64,000 nucleotides of DNA, taken from Unio delphinus (lineage: Eukaryota > Mollusca > Bivalvia > Unionida > Unionidae). The translations under genes were made by a program, and so were the position numbers. Shown piece by piece: positions 45,313 to 54,545 of the stretch. The stretch is from positions 3,897,501 through 3,961,500 of the forward strand of contig JAQISU010000132.1 in assembly GCA_029339505.1 (NCBI GenBank), given 5' to 3'. Positions within the stretch are counted from its first letter, which is position 1. Each line of letters opens with the position of its first letter. The notes beneath the pieces were generated by a model. It saw only the letters and a program-made list of their open reading frames with translations, had not been told where the DNA came from and ran no database searches.

Positions 45313-46091
45313 AACAGTTGTGAATTAAAAATGTGCTGAAATAGGTGGTGAAATACCAATACTTTTCATCAAAAGGAAATTCAGGGGCGGGACTATTTGT
45401 ACGTTACACTACACACACACGCACACACACACACACACACATCAAATGGTTTCTTTCTGAATGCTGTTTTTAAATTAGAAACTAACACGGGCGTATGTAC
45501 ATGCTTGTGGTGGACTCATTGATTTCATTATGAAAAATACCCTGTCATATAATAATGTATATAATGTATTTAGATGTGCTAATAGAGAGGCTAAACATCA
45601 AAGAACAAATGGATTCTGAATATGATGTTTCATCAATAAAGTACAATGAAATCTTTGACATCTTGAGATCTCCCTACCTGTACTATAAATTAACACAAAG
45701 AATGCAAAGATGACTACACTCTTCTGTGGATATACATGTAATAACCTGACATATATATAATCGAGCGTTATACTGGGCGGGAAAAAAAAATATTACGATT
45801 ATTTCCCTTGAGATTATTTCCCTTGTTCAGTGATATACATTCATTCTAGGTACTAATTTGATTAATATATGTAAGATTGTTAGGTTATACATAATTATAC
45901 CAAACCATAATTGTAATTTTAAAAGTTAACAATAAAATGTTTTAAAATTATGATAAAAGTTGTATAAGTTATATTATTACTTTATGTTATTTTGTGACCA
46001 CTACATTATGTATATTTTTTTGTTCTTTATAACGTGTAAAAGGCACATGTAATTCCGCAGTATGTATTCTTATGTGCATCTTTAACTGACC

Positions 46092-46318
46092 ATGACCATT
46101 GCATGAAAATGCAATACAAATTGAACCTCAATCTAACTATAATCCCAATACGTGGGCTATAGTGGTTAACAGGAAAGAACCCAGAGCTGGAATTAACTTT
46201 CCAACGTTTTCACACATAAACCCATTTGAAGTCTTGACACATGAAGAAGTTGAGGGATCTTTAACTGAAGGGAAAGAACCTAGGCCAAAAAGTACCTCAA
46301 CACCAGTCAAAACTCAAA
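46092..46318 (+). repeat. 227-bp target-site duplication, left copy
   Basis: Identical to 49408-49634 except for one base (t at 46160, a at 49476), with no indels. It is part of LINE B ORF1 and directly precedes the truncated 5' end of LINE A. Confidence 0.88.
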
Positions 46319-46342
46319 GCGAAAAACTTTGAAATCAAAGCT

Positions 46343-48877
46343 TTGAGAAACAAATACCAATATATAAAACAACAATTTGATTTAACTAATAATGAAGAAC
46401 TTTTCTTACAACTACAAGAACTCCGGATGGCTATTAAAGAATTGCAAAATGAAAAGTATATAGGATCAGTTATTAGAAGTAAGGCCCAAATTTTAGATAA
46501 CAATGAAAAACCGAGCCAATTCTTTTTCCAATTAGAAAATAAAAAGGGTTCAAAGAAAACTATTAATGAAATTGAATGTAATAACGTGACCTATAATTCT
46601 AGTGGTGATATTTTAAAATGTTTTGAAAAATTTTATTCCAATTTATTTACATCCGAATCTATTGAAGAAGATTTATTTAATGAATTTTTAACAGGATTGC
46701 CTCAGTTGAATGCTGAGGACAATCATGCCCTTAATCAACCCATTACTAAAGCAGAAATTTTTAAAGCCTTAAATATGATGAAACCTAATAAATCACCGGG
46801 ACCAGACGGTCTCACAAAAGAATTTTACGTCACGTTCTTTGAAATTTTAGGTGACATATTAGTTCGCCTATATAATTTGATCTTCGAATCGAACACTATG
46901 TCCGATTCACAAAAATTATCTTATATTACATTATTATGTAAGGATCCTCAAAATTCAAATAATATGAAAAATTGGAGACCTATCTCCCTATTAAATTTGG
47001 ATTACAAAATTTTATCAAAAATTATTACTAATAGACTTGGAAATGTCATGTCCAAAATAATACACATGGATCAAACATGTGGAGTTAAAGGTCGATCTAT
47101 TTTTGATAACGGTCACCTTATAAGAAACATCTGTGACTATATAGAACAAAAACAATTATCATGTGCGTTTATATCCCTAGATCAAGAAAAAGCATTCGAT
47201 AGGGTAAACTACAAATTTATGATAAAAACTTTGGAGTCTTTCGGTTTTCATCCAGACTTTGTTAAATGGATCAAAATTTTTTATACTGATATTTGTTCAT
47301 CAGTAATAGTTAATAATTTTATCTCGGCCCCCTTTTTAATCTCAAGAGGAGTCCGTCAGGGTTGCAGTCTTTCCCCCCTTTTGTATGTAATAGTGTATGA
47401 ACCTTTCGCAATCAAAATTCGAAAAGACCCAGAAATTATAGGTATTAAGGTGCCAGGTGCAACAGAGGCCTGTAAAATCTCCCTTTTCGCGGATGATAGT
47501 ACAGGCTTCTGTTGCACGGACAAGTCGATCGAACGGTATTTATTTTGGTCTCGCATGTACGATCGTACTTCTGGTGCTAAAGTAAATTACAGTAAATCCA
47601 ACGGTATGTTCATGGGAAAATGGCATAACCGCAGTGATCACCCTTTTGGCATTTCTTGGATTGACAAGGCAAAAATTGTAGGTTTTCATTTCGGCAACAA
47701 TTTAAACTATGATGATCACTGGAACAAAAATGTTAATAAACTTATAAATACACTATTACTATGGAAACGTAGAAATTTCTCTCTCATCTCTAAATCCCAT
47801 ATTATAAATCTTCTAGCTTACAGTAAAATTTGGTATACTGCAACCGTGACTGACCTACCCAAACATTATGAAAGTTTAATAAATAGAAGTATTTTCACTT
47901 TTTTGTGGAATTCCAAATTTGAACCCCTTGCAAGAGCAGTAAGTGTCAACCCCCTTTGTGATGGGGGTTTGAATATTATACATCTGAAATGTAAAATACA
48001 ATCAATACGTATACAACATATACAAAAACTGCTCGATGATGAATATTCAGCCAAGTGGAAAGATTTTGCAAGGTATTGGATAGGTTTACAATTAAGATTT
48101 TTCAACCCCAATTTAGGCCATAATAAATTTACTCATACTTTTCATGTACCTGAATTTTATAAAAACTGCATAACCATTTTTAAAACTTTTCATGAAAATA
48201 ATCCTGATCTCTGTTTTGGCAAAATTCCTACAAACATTTTTTACCTACGACAATTACGAAATTATACCCTTAAACCCAAAATAACTAAATTATATGATTT
48301 AAATTTTGATAATATATGGAAAAACTTGCACAATAAATTTTTAGACCCCATCACTCGTGATGTATGTTTTAAAACCATACATGATATTTTACCAGTAAAT
48401 TACAACATGTTCGCAAAGAAAATTTCTGGATCAAAGTTATGCAGTTTTTGCGGGGGGATAGAAACCACTGATCATTTATTTTTTGAGTGTAAATTAATAC
48501 TTCCTTTACAGCATTTGATTATTAAATGGTTGAAAAAACTCTCAAGAAACTCTTTCAATACCTTTTACACTTTCCTTAAATTCGGTCTTATCCCGAATGG
48601 GGCCTCGTTCTCGGAACCTGAATTCGAGGACTTGTGCCTTTTATTATGTGCTGAATATAAATATGCTATATGGATTAAACGTATACGAGCATATTTTCAT
48701 AAAGAAGTGATAACCAGTAACACCTTGTTATCCTTCTTCTTATCCCGTTTAAAATGTAGAATCAAAACTGACTTTTCTAGACTTAATATAGTCCATTTTA
48801 TAGATAAATGGTGTTTAGCCGGATTATTTTGTTCTCTTTTTAACTTTGAACTAGTAATCGATATAAGCCTAGAATAA
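46343..48877 (+). CDS. LINE A ORF2 protein, reverse transcriptase and C-terminal part
   Basis: The frame is open from the truncation point (46319) to the stop at 48877. The first Met at 46343 is not a native start. RT blocks in order (numbering from this Met): KSPGPDG near 150, WRPISLL near 211, LDQEKAFDRV near 280, RGVRQGCSLSPLLY near 335, and the catalytic FADD box near 381 (LFADDST). A C-terminal zinc-knuckle-like pattern near 700 (CSFCGG, then DHLFFEC) fits L1/Tx1-type ORF2 proteins. In such elements the protein copies its RNA at a nicked target. The N-terminal endonuclease is missing, so this copy cannot be autonomous even though the RT core is intact. Confidence 0.88.
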   Translation: MRNKYQYIKQQFDLTNNEELFLQLQELRMAIKELQNEKYIGSVIRSKAQILDNNEKPSQFFFQLENKKGSKKTINEIECNNVTYNSSGDILKCFEKFYSNLFTSESIEEDLFNEFLTGLPQLNAEDNHALNQPITKAEIFKALNMMKPNKSPGPDGLTKEFYVTFFEILGDILVRLYNLIFESNTMSDSQKLSYITLLCKDPQNSNNMKNWRPISLLNLDYKILSKIITNRLGNVMSKIIHMDQTCGVKGRSIFDNGHLIRNICDYIEQKQLSCAFISLDQEKAFDRVNYKFMIKTLESFGFHPDFVKWIKIFYTDICSSVIVNNFISAPFLISRGVRQGCSLSPLLYVIVYEPFAIKIRKDPEIIGIKVPGATEACKISLFADDSTGFCCTDKSIERYLFWSRMYDRTSGAKVNYSKSNGMFMGKWHNRSDHPFGISWIDKAKIVGFHFGNNLNYDDHWNKNVNKLINTLLLWKRRNFSLISKSHIINLLAYSKIWYTATVTDLPKHYESLINRSIFTFLWNSKFEPLARAVSVNPLCDGGLNIIHLKCKIQSIRIQHIQKLLDDEYSAKWKDFARYWIGLQLRFFNPNLGHNKFTHTFHVPEFYKNCITIFKTFHENNPDLCFGKIPTNIFYLRQLRNYTLKPKITKLYDLNFDNIWKNLHNKFLDPITRDVCFKTIHDILPVNYNMFAKKISGSKLCSFCGGIETTDHLFFECKLILPLQHLIIKWLKKLSRNSFNTFYTFLKFGLIPNGASFSEPEFEDLCLLLCAEYKYAIWIKRIRAYFHKEVITSNTLLSFFLSRLKCRIKTDFSRLNIVHFIDKWCLAGLFCSLFNFELVIDISLE

Positions 48878-49391
48878 TATTACATTACCTTTTCCTTTTC
48901 CAGTTATACATAATCCTTGAATCTCCCCGTATAGTAAACTGCTCCTTTATCGCTATTTTTAATCCACGTCTGCCAGTCTTCACGGGCTGCACGTGCTAAC
49001 TTTCTCTCTTTTGTTGCTCGTGCTTTCACTGCTCTGTTACTCTAAATATAATTTTGAATATAACTTGTACCTTTCAATATTATCTATTTGTATACATTTA
49101 TTATATGTTTTTGCTAACAAAATGAGCATATCATTTTTGTACTATTGCATATATATTCTTGTATTATAAATTAATTAATAATTTCAATACTTTCCTATTC
49201 ATATATAGGTGTTTTTAAATGTTTGTATGAGTAGTGAGTGTGTGACTAGTGCTGGTGAGGGAGTTGACAATCATTTGTGCGAATATAAGTGGTTTTAAAT
49301 GTCTGTATGTGTGTATGAGTGACGGGTGCTGGTGGGAGAGTTGACTTTCATTTGTATATTTTAACATGTAAATATTGAATAAACATTTATG
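48878..49391 (+). other. LINE A 3' untranslated region
   Basis: About 510 bases from the stop codon to the A-tail. It contains two related stretches, 'tttgtatgagtagtgagtgt' near 49222 and 'ctgtatgtgtgtatgagtga' near 49302, each followed by 'gctggtg' and 'gagttga'. This is a diverged internal duplication of about 80 bases. Confidence 0.7.
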
Positions 49392-49407
49392 AAAAACAAA
49401 AAAAAAA

Positions 49408-49634
49408 ATGACCATTGCATGAAAATGCAATACAAATTGAACCTCAATCTAACTATAATCCCAATACGTGGGCTAAAGTGGTTAACAGGAAAGAACCCAG
49501 AGCTGGAATTAACTTTCCAACGTTTTCACACATAAACCCATTTGAAGTCTTGACACATGAAGAAGTTGAGGGATCTTTAACTGAAGGGAAAGAACCTAGG
49601 CCAAAAAGTACCTCAACACCAGTCAAAACTCAAA
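49408..49634 (+). repeat. 227-bp target-site duplication, right copy
   Basis: Second copy of 46092-46318. It is contiguous with the rest of LINE B ORF1 to its right and abuts the poly(A) tail of LINE A to its left. Confidence 0.88.
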
Positions 49635-49792
49635 AGAGAAAACAACATAAGAAGAGGAAGGCAGAAAGTCTGTCCTCTTCTTCTGAGGAATTCCTTCCCT
49701 CATATGTTGACGAGGTACTTCCCTCTCCTGAGGGAATGGAAAAAGCCCGCAAGAAAAAGAAACGGAAAACAAAACAACTGAAATACAATTAA
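49415..49792 (+). pseudogene. LINE B ORF1 C-terminal fragment
   Basis: 125 codons from MHENAIQIEPQSNYN to a Lys/Arg-rich end (KARKKKKRKTKQ). The charged, Ser-rich, low-complexity character resembles the tail of ORF1 proteins in L1/Tx1-like elements. The 5' part of ORF1 is absent from the window. After the stop, a further open stretch (49840-50037; SDTQSENNDPGSPQRG) probably continues ORF1 in another frame. Confidence 0.55.
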
Positions 49793-50070
49793 GTCAGACA
49801 CAAACTGAAGGAAGTGTTGACTCAATTTTAGAATCCACCTTGGAGAACGAAACAAATTGCAATATGGACACCCTTAACACAACAATAGGCAATGAAACCG
49901 ACAGTGAGAAATATAATGACACCCTATTCTCTTCTAATGTAACCAGTGATTTTGACATACCAGTAAGCGATACACAATCTGAAAACAATGACCCAGGTTC
50001 CCCTCAAAGAGGGGAAGATACAAACATTAAATTATAAACATTAGCCAATAATTTATAACCATTACGGAAT

Positions 50071-51027
50071 TTGCGGACACCTGGGGATAGACCAGAAATG
50101 GAAAAACAAAACTTCCGTTTACTGTCCTTAAATATTAATGGCCTCAATCAAGAAAAAGTTAATAAGCTACTACAAATAGAGGATTTTGATTTACTTTTTA
50201 TTCAAGAGACACATAACGGACTAACAGACGAATTTAAAGAACAACTTGAAAGAAAGCTGGATTGTATTATAATTCAAAATGACCCTGGAGGGAGGGATAA
50301 ATGGGGAGGGGTAGCAATTATGGTTAAAAATAGAGTTGGAATTAAATGGGAAAGAATAGAGGAAGGGGATTTTTTTAAAGGTAGATTAATTCATTTAAAA
50401 ATAGAGAATTGTAATTTTTTAAATATATATATATATATGCCAGCCTCTGATAATATGAAACGGGCCTTTGCAACACAATTCAAGGAGTACTTGGACAACT
50501 ATATTGGGGAAAATTTGATAATAGGTGGGGATTTTAACTGGGTTGAGGACGAAATAGACAGAACGACAAATACATTAACAAGTAACGATTTAGAGATTAG
50601 GGCCATAATGAAACTTATCATGGAATCATTAGATTTGGTTGACATATATCGACGTTTAAATTTACCAAGTGTGGAATATACTTATACACGAGGAAATACA
50701 TCAAGTAGATTAGATAAATTTTGGGGTACATGTTTTGGCACAAATAAATATATAAAATCAGGGATATTAGATTATCAAGTTTCGGACCATAAATTAATTA
50801 ATTTAGAAGTAGGGATATCTAAAAGAACTAAATGGGGTCGCGGATCATGGAAGTTAAATACTAAAATATTAAATATAAGGGAATTTACAGAAGAAATAAA
50901 AAGGGAAATAGAAGATTTTAAAAATATAGAAAATACAAACATTATAGAAGAATGGGACAAATTAAAAGTTAAATTTAAAAAAATAGCAATACATCATTCA
51001 AAATTAAGGGTTAGGAACTTTAATTAG
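50071..51027 (+). pseudogene. LINE B ORF2 APE-type endonuclease domain
   Basis: 318 codons are open. The native start is probably Met10 (50098). Catalytic signatures of apurinic-like LINE endonucleases are visible: LNINGL at 20-25, QETH at 45-48 (Glu46), GGDFNW at 152-157 (Asp154, Asn156), RLDKFWG near 212 and SDHKL near 238. This domain nicks target DNA to prime reverse transcription. A stop at 51025-51027 separates it from the RT, so the copy is dead. Confidence 0.85.
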
Positions 51028-51925
51028 AAATAGAAGCTATTGAAAATTTAGTAAAAACAACAACAACACAGAACACAAAAGAAACATTAGTATTAAGATT
51101 AGAAAATTTAAAGAAAGATTATTATAAAGGGAGGGAAATAAAAGCAGGTATATTTACAAACCTATATGAAAATGCAGAGGGATTATATAAAAGGGAAGAA
51201 TTAAGAAGGGGGGGGGGAGGAAAAACATTAGAGAGATTAAACACGGGAAGGGAAATACTAGAAGACAAAACTCAAATACTGGAATACATACGAAATTACT
51301 ATAAGGACCTATATACTTCACAGAGAATAGCGGACGAAGATATAGAAACATACTTACGAGAGACAAATTGTGAGAAAATTACCTCAGAACATAGAAACAA
51401 ATGTGAGGAATTTATCTCACAAGACGAAATAGTAGAGACAATAGGGAAATTAGGTAAAAATAAATCACCAGGGAGAGATGGATTCTCTGCGGAATTCTAC
51501 CAAAAATTCTGCAGGGAGTTGTCGCCAATTTTAGAATGGTTATACAACAATATTGCACTTATGAATAGTAAAATGTCTAAAACAATGAGGGAGGGTATGA
51601 TAACAATAATATATAAGGGAAAGGGAAATAGGGAAATAGGTATGAAATAAAAAACTGGAGACCCATCTCACTCCTTAATGTTGATTATAAAATTATTAGT
51701 AAAATCTTAACGGAAAGGGTCAAAAAGTGTCTTGACCCAATTATAAATATAAATCAAACAAGTGGGCCAAAAGGAAGAGATATACAAAATAACATTTTAA
51801 ACATTAAAACTATAATTGATCATATAAATATATATGGTACTACTAGTGCTATGGTACTAATTGATCAAGAAAAAGCCTTTGATCGACTTGAACAAAACTA
51901 TATATATAAGACACTAGGGCTCTTG
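51028..51925 (+). pseudogene. LINE B reverse transcriptase remnant
   Basis: After the stop, the frame continues through ILEYIRNYYKDLYTSQR and NKSPGRDGFSAEFYQK to a stop near 51650. A frameshift then leads to KNWRPISLLNVDYKIISKIL, LIDQEKAFDRLEQ and YIYKTLGLL. The catalytic FADD/YADD region is missing because the element ends at about 51925. Confidence 0.8.
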
Positions 51926-52140
51926 ACCAGGGCTTACATCTATACCGATAGTTACTTATTAGTAATTCGGTATAACGCCCAAATTAATAAGTGCACTGGT
52001 ATGCACATAAACGCCTGAGGGGGGAGTAGCGACCCTTCCCCAAGGGAAAATAAATGTCCAGCGATATGCTGGATATAAAAGTAGCACAAATGATCCTCCG
52101 TGGTCGGTTGCTACTATAAAACCCCAACTTGCTTGCTTGC
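51926..52140. other. Hairpin-rich 215-bp segment at the right end of the insertion
   Basis: At least four short stems lie close together: ATACCGA...TCGGTAT near 51940-51973, GTGCAC...GTGCAT-type near 51991, CCCTT/AAGGG near 52034, and CCAGC/GCTGG near 52059. It is absent from the right duplicate. I cannot assign it to a known element. Confidence 0.35.
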
Positions 52141-52154
52141 ATAACTAACTTCAG

Positions 52155-52227
52155 ATATCGCTATACGCGATATGCCAATGGGATGTGAGAAAGTTTGCCA
52201 CTTTTTGGAAGGTCATTTCGATGACCT
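52155..52227 (+). mobile_element. Paired hairpins within a SINE A-like fragment (left copy)
   Basis: ATATCGC/GCGATAT (52155-52173, 5-base loop) is followed 36 bases later by AGGTCAT-TTCG-ATGACCT (52210-52227). The bases between ('gtgagaaagtttgcca') match the SINE A body. Both stems are unchanged in the right copy at 63003-63075. Confidence 0.5.
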
Positions 52228-52766
52228 CACAAAACAATAAAAGTTAAATTAGATATATATGTGTTACATAAAACCGCTTCAACATAGCAAGTTACGAGAC
52301 AAGAGTCGTTTAAACACAACTACTTACTGTTCAATGGAAGTGACTAGCGCAGGTATATGTGATATCTATCCTTTTTATCTTAAATAGCTGTGCTTGGATA
52401 TCGTTTGAGACCAATATGGAAAGGAACGAAAGAAAAAGCCCTTATACTTAGATCAGCAACCTCATGCCATAAACATGACCGTATTTCTGGAAGAATACAA
52501 TCCATTAGCAGCTGGATAGTATAAAAAAAAAATATGATTTAACAAAATAGGATTTGTCCAAAAAATTAAAGTGATTAAGCAACAATGCACAAAAGTGATA
52601 CACATGGTATTCGCATACCCTCCAGTTTAATTAATTTCCCGTACCGATTTTAATAAACGAAAATGCAACCTAGATTTAATAAGGCACAAAACGTTTTAAT
52701 TTCATTCATTGGTTTTATGGTTTCTAATCTGATTGTCATGTGTCCATAACATTGCCGAATTATTGG

Positions 52767-52913
52767 CAGGATTGGGGAGAGCGATCACGGGCCCTGGGGT
52801 AAGAAACACCCGGGTCACTTATAGTTTTTGTTCAAACCAAAATTTACTTTCATAGCCTTAAAATGCGTTGCACGGGCCTGGGCCCCGCTTGCCTCACCCC
52901 TTTGTCGGCCCTG
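52767..52913. mobile_element. hAT-type MITE 3 (left duplicate)
   Basis: It starts CAGGATTGG, ends in the inverse of CAGGGCCGA, and is flanked by the perfect 8 bp duplication attattgg at 52759-52766 and 52914-52921. It has 147 bp and no coding capacity. It was present before the segmental duplication because the right copy shares it. Confidence 0.85.
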
Positions 52914-53352
52914 ATTATTGGCATTTTGATACAATCGGAAGCTTTCAGATGAGACTGTCCATTTCAATTTCAGTATTAAAAAAAAAATGTTGTCCAATTG
53001 CTGCAACGTCAGTTATAATATTTTTAAAAGAAATTCAACAAATAAATATGAGGAACTCATGTGTATCTCTGTTCAAAGATATATAAAAACCAGAAATTAC
53101 AGGATTATTGAGCGTTTCAAAGACAGTAAAACTAATCACAGCTTATATTTGTACAGAATTTTTAGTGAAAGTAATAAGATTGAAATGTTTTCGAAATTGT
53201 ATTTAAAAGTAATTTTTCATTATATTGAAAGTTTTCTACTAAAATAAATTGAGATTAATTTGATATATTTCCATATCACAACTATATATTATTATGATAA
53301 GATTAGGCCCTTATGAACGAAGGCAAAACTCTCTAGCACCGGAGCGGTTTAT

Positions 53353-53587
53353 CAAGTTAGTTGTTCAAGAAATTAGTGTTAGAAGAACAGGGTTGTGACT
53401 ATAAAGCAAATCATCCAACACGAACAGCTACTTTATTGTTTATTTAAGTGATTCGGTAAAATAAACTGATATGCCTACTAGAGATTTTGTAACTACATGT
53501 GTTGGTTATACAACAAGTAAGGTTTGCTAAATATAAATAGAAGAAGTTCAGCATGTATAATTAAAGGAAAAATAGCCAGAGATTTAG
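53353..53587. other. Non-coding stretch after the duplication
   Basis: Nothing recognisable. Confidence 0.5.
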
Positions 53588-54045
53588 CATTTACATAAAC
53601 TAAATGTCCGTTTTAATTAGTTGATATCAGCATTTACATTAACTAAATGTCCGTTTTAATTAGTTGATATCAGCATTTACATAAACTAAATGTCCGTTTC
53701 AATTAGTTGATATCAGCATTTACATAAACTAATTGTTTCTTTCAATTAGTTGATACCAACAGTACATAAACTAATTGTTTGTTTCAATTAGTTGATATCA
53801 GCATTTACATAAACTAATTGTTTCTTTCAATTAGTTGATACCAACAGTACATAAACTAATTGTTTGTTTCAATTAGTTGATACCAACAGTACCTAAACTA
53901 ATTGTCTGTTTCATTTAGTTTATACCAGCAGTATATAAACTAATTGTTTGTTTCAATTAGTTGATATCAGCATTTACATAAACTAATTGTCTGTTTCATT
54001 TAGTTTATACCAGCAGTATATAAACTAATTGTTTGTTTCAAGAAG
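53588..54045. repeat. 43-bp minisatellite with a built-in palindrome, about 10 copies
   Basis: The unit is 'catttacataaactaattgt' plus 'ttctttcaattagttgatatcag'. Inside each unit AACTAATTG and CAATTAGTT form a 9 bp inverted repeat around a 6-7 base loop. Early units read aactaaatg/aattagtt, so the palindrome is better formed in later ones. Confidence 0.9.
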
Positions 54046-54481
54046 CTGAAAACAGCAGTGCAAATTAAGCACTAATTAGAATTTATTAAGAAAGAAGCTA
54101 ATTGTAGATGAAGCCTTGTTTTCTTTTCATTGATGATGACGACGACAACGAACGTTTACATTTACGTTCATGTAATTTAATAATTTGTACAGTAAGAGGC
54201 AACGATTTTTTTATTGATTAATTTAACTCATCGACAGTATATGCTTTTTTGTCAACACAATAGTTGGCAACATCAGCTATCACAAATATTTCAAGTTAAC
54301 AATTTGCAAAATTCACGCGTGCATACGTATTTGAATGTATATAGATCCATCACTATTTAATGAAATCTATATTGATCAGCCATGATGTATATATATATCG
54401 ATCGCGTCACGATTTTTTTCCATCATCATTGAAGAGATGAGACTGTAGGTAGAATTGCGTTACCTTTCTTAAACCATGTAC

Positions 54482-54484
<3 letters not shown>
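54046..54484. other. Non-coding stretch
   Basis: Nothing recognisable. Confidence 0.5.

Positions 54485-54542
<58 letters not shown>
54485..54542. repeat. (GA)n microsatellite
   Basis: An uninterrupted GA run of about 58 bases. Confidence 0.95.

Positions 54543-54545
<3 letters not shown>

Larger units (their letters stand above)
46319..49408 (+). mobile_element. LINE A: 5'-truncated L1/Tx1-like retrotransposon
   Basis: The element begins inside the endonuclease-RT linker of ORF2 and keeps a complete downstream frame. It has a 3' untranslated region with an AATAAA at 49378-49383 and an A-rich tail ending at 49408. The tail is followed immediately by the second copy of the 227 bp flank. This is the structure expected from target-primed reverse transcription. 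Open frame plus near-identical flanks indicate a recent insertion. Confidence 0.88.
49635..51925 (+). mobile_element. LINE B: endonuclease-bearing L1/Tx1-like element, 3'-truncated
   Basis: Together with 46060-46318 this is the host element of LINE A. It keeps the ORF1 tail, an intact endonuclease domain and a broken RT that stops at about 51925 in mid-domain (just after KAFDRLEQNYIYKTLGLL). Loss of the 3' end is unusual for a LINE and suggests a later deletion. Its RT differs clearly from that of LINE A (for example TSGPKGRD against TCGVKGRS), so the two are different families. Confidence 0.8.
46060..52140 (+). mobile_element. LINE-bearing insertion absent from the right duplicate
   Basis: The right copy is contiguous across this site ('gggatccatgaatttcagat' at about 62988-63004). 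The left copy has about 6.1 kb here. It comprises LINE B (46060-46318 and 49635-51925), LINE A nested within it (46319-49408) and a 215 bp hairpin-rich end (51926-52140). Junctions are placed to within about 10 bases because the flanks are slightly diverged. Confidence 0.8.
39516..53352 (+). repeat. Segmental duplication, left copy
   Basis: Sequence from about 39516 runs collinear with 58164-63872 in the same orientation, with small substitutions and indels. It includes shared SINE pieces, microsatellites and non-coding sequence. The left copy has an extra ~1.4 kb block (about 41871-43270) and a ~6.1 kb LINE-bearing insertion (about 46060-52140). Homology resumes at 'ttcagatatcgctatacgcg' (52150) and ends after 'agcaccggagcggttta' (53352). 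Confidence 0.92.

Noticed and set aside
45133..45359. Poly-Asp or poly-Ser frames over GAT repeats
   Set aside because: Trinucleotide repeats are open in all frames. No flanking coding sequence or splice sites are seen.
46099..46332. Separate 77-codon gene upstream of LINE A
   Set aside because: It is the left target-site duplication copy of LINE B ORF1, cut off by LINE A.
52987..53247. 86-codon plus-strand frame also present at 63543-63803
   Set aside because: Both substitutions I see between the copies are amino-acid changing. The frame is AT-rich with no domain or start context.
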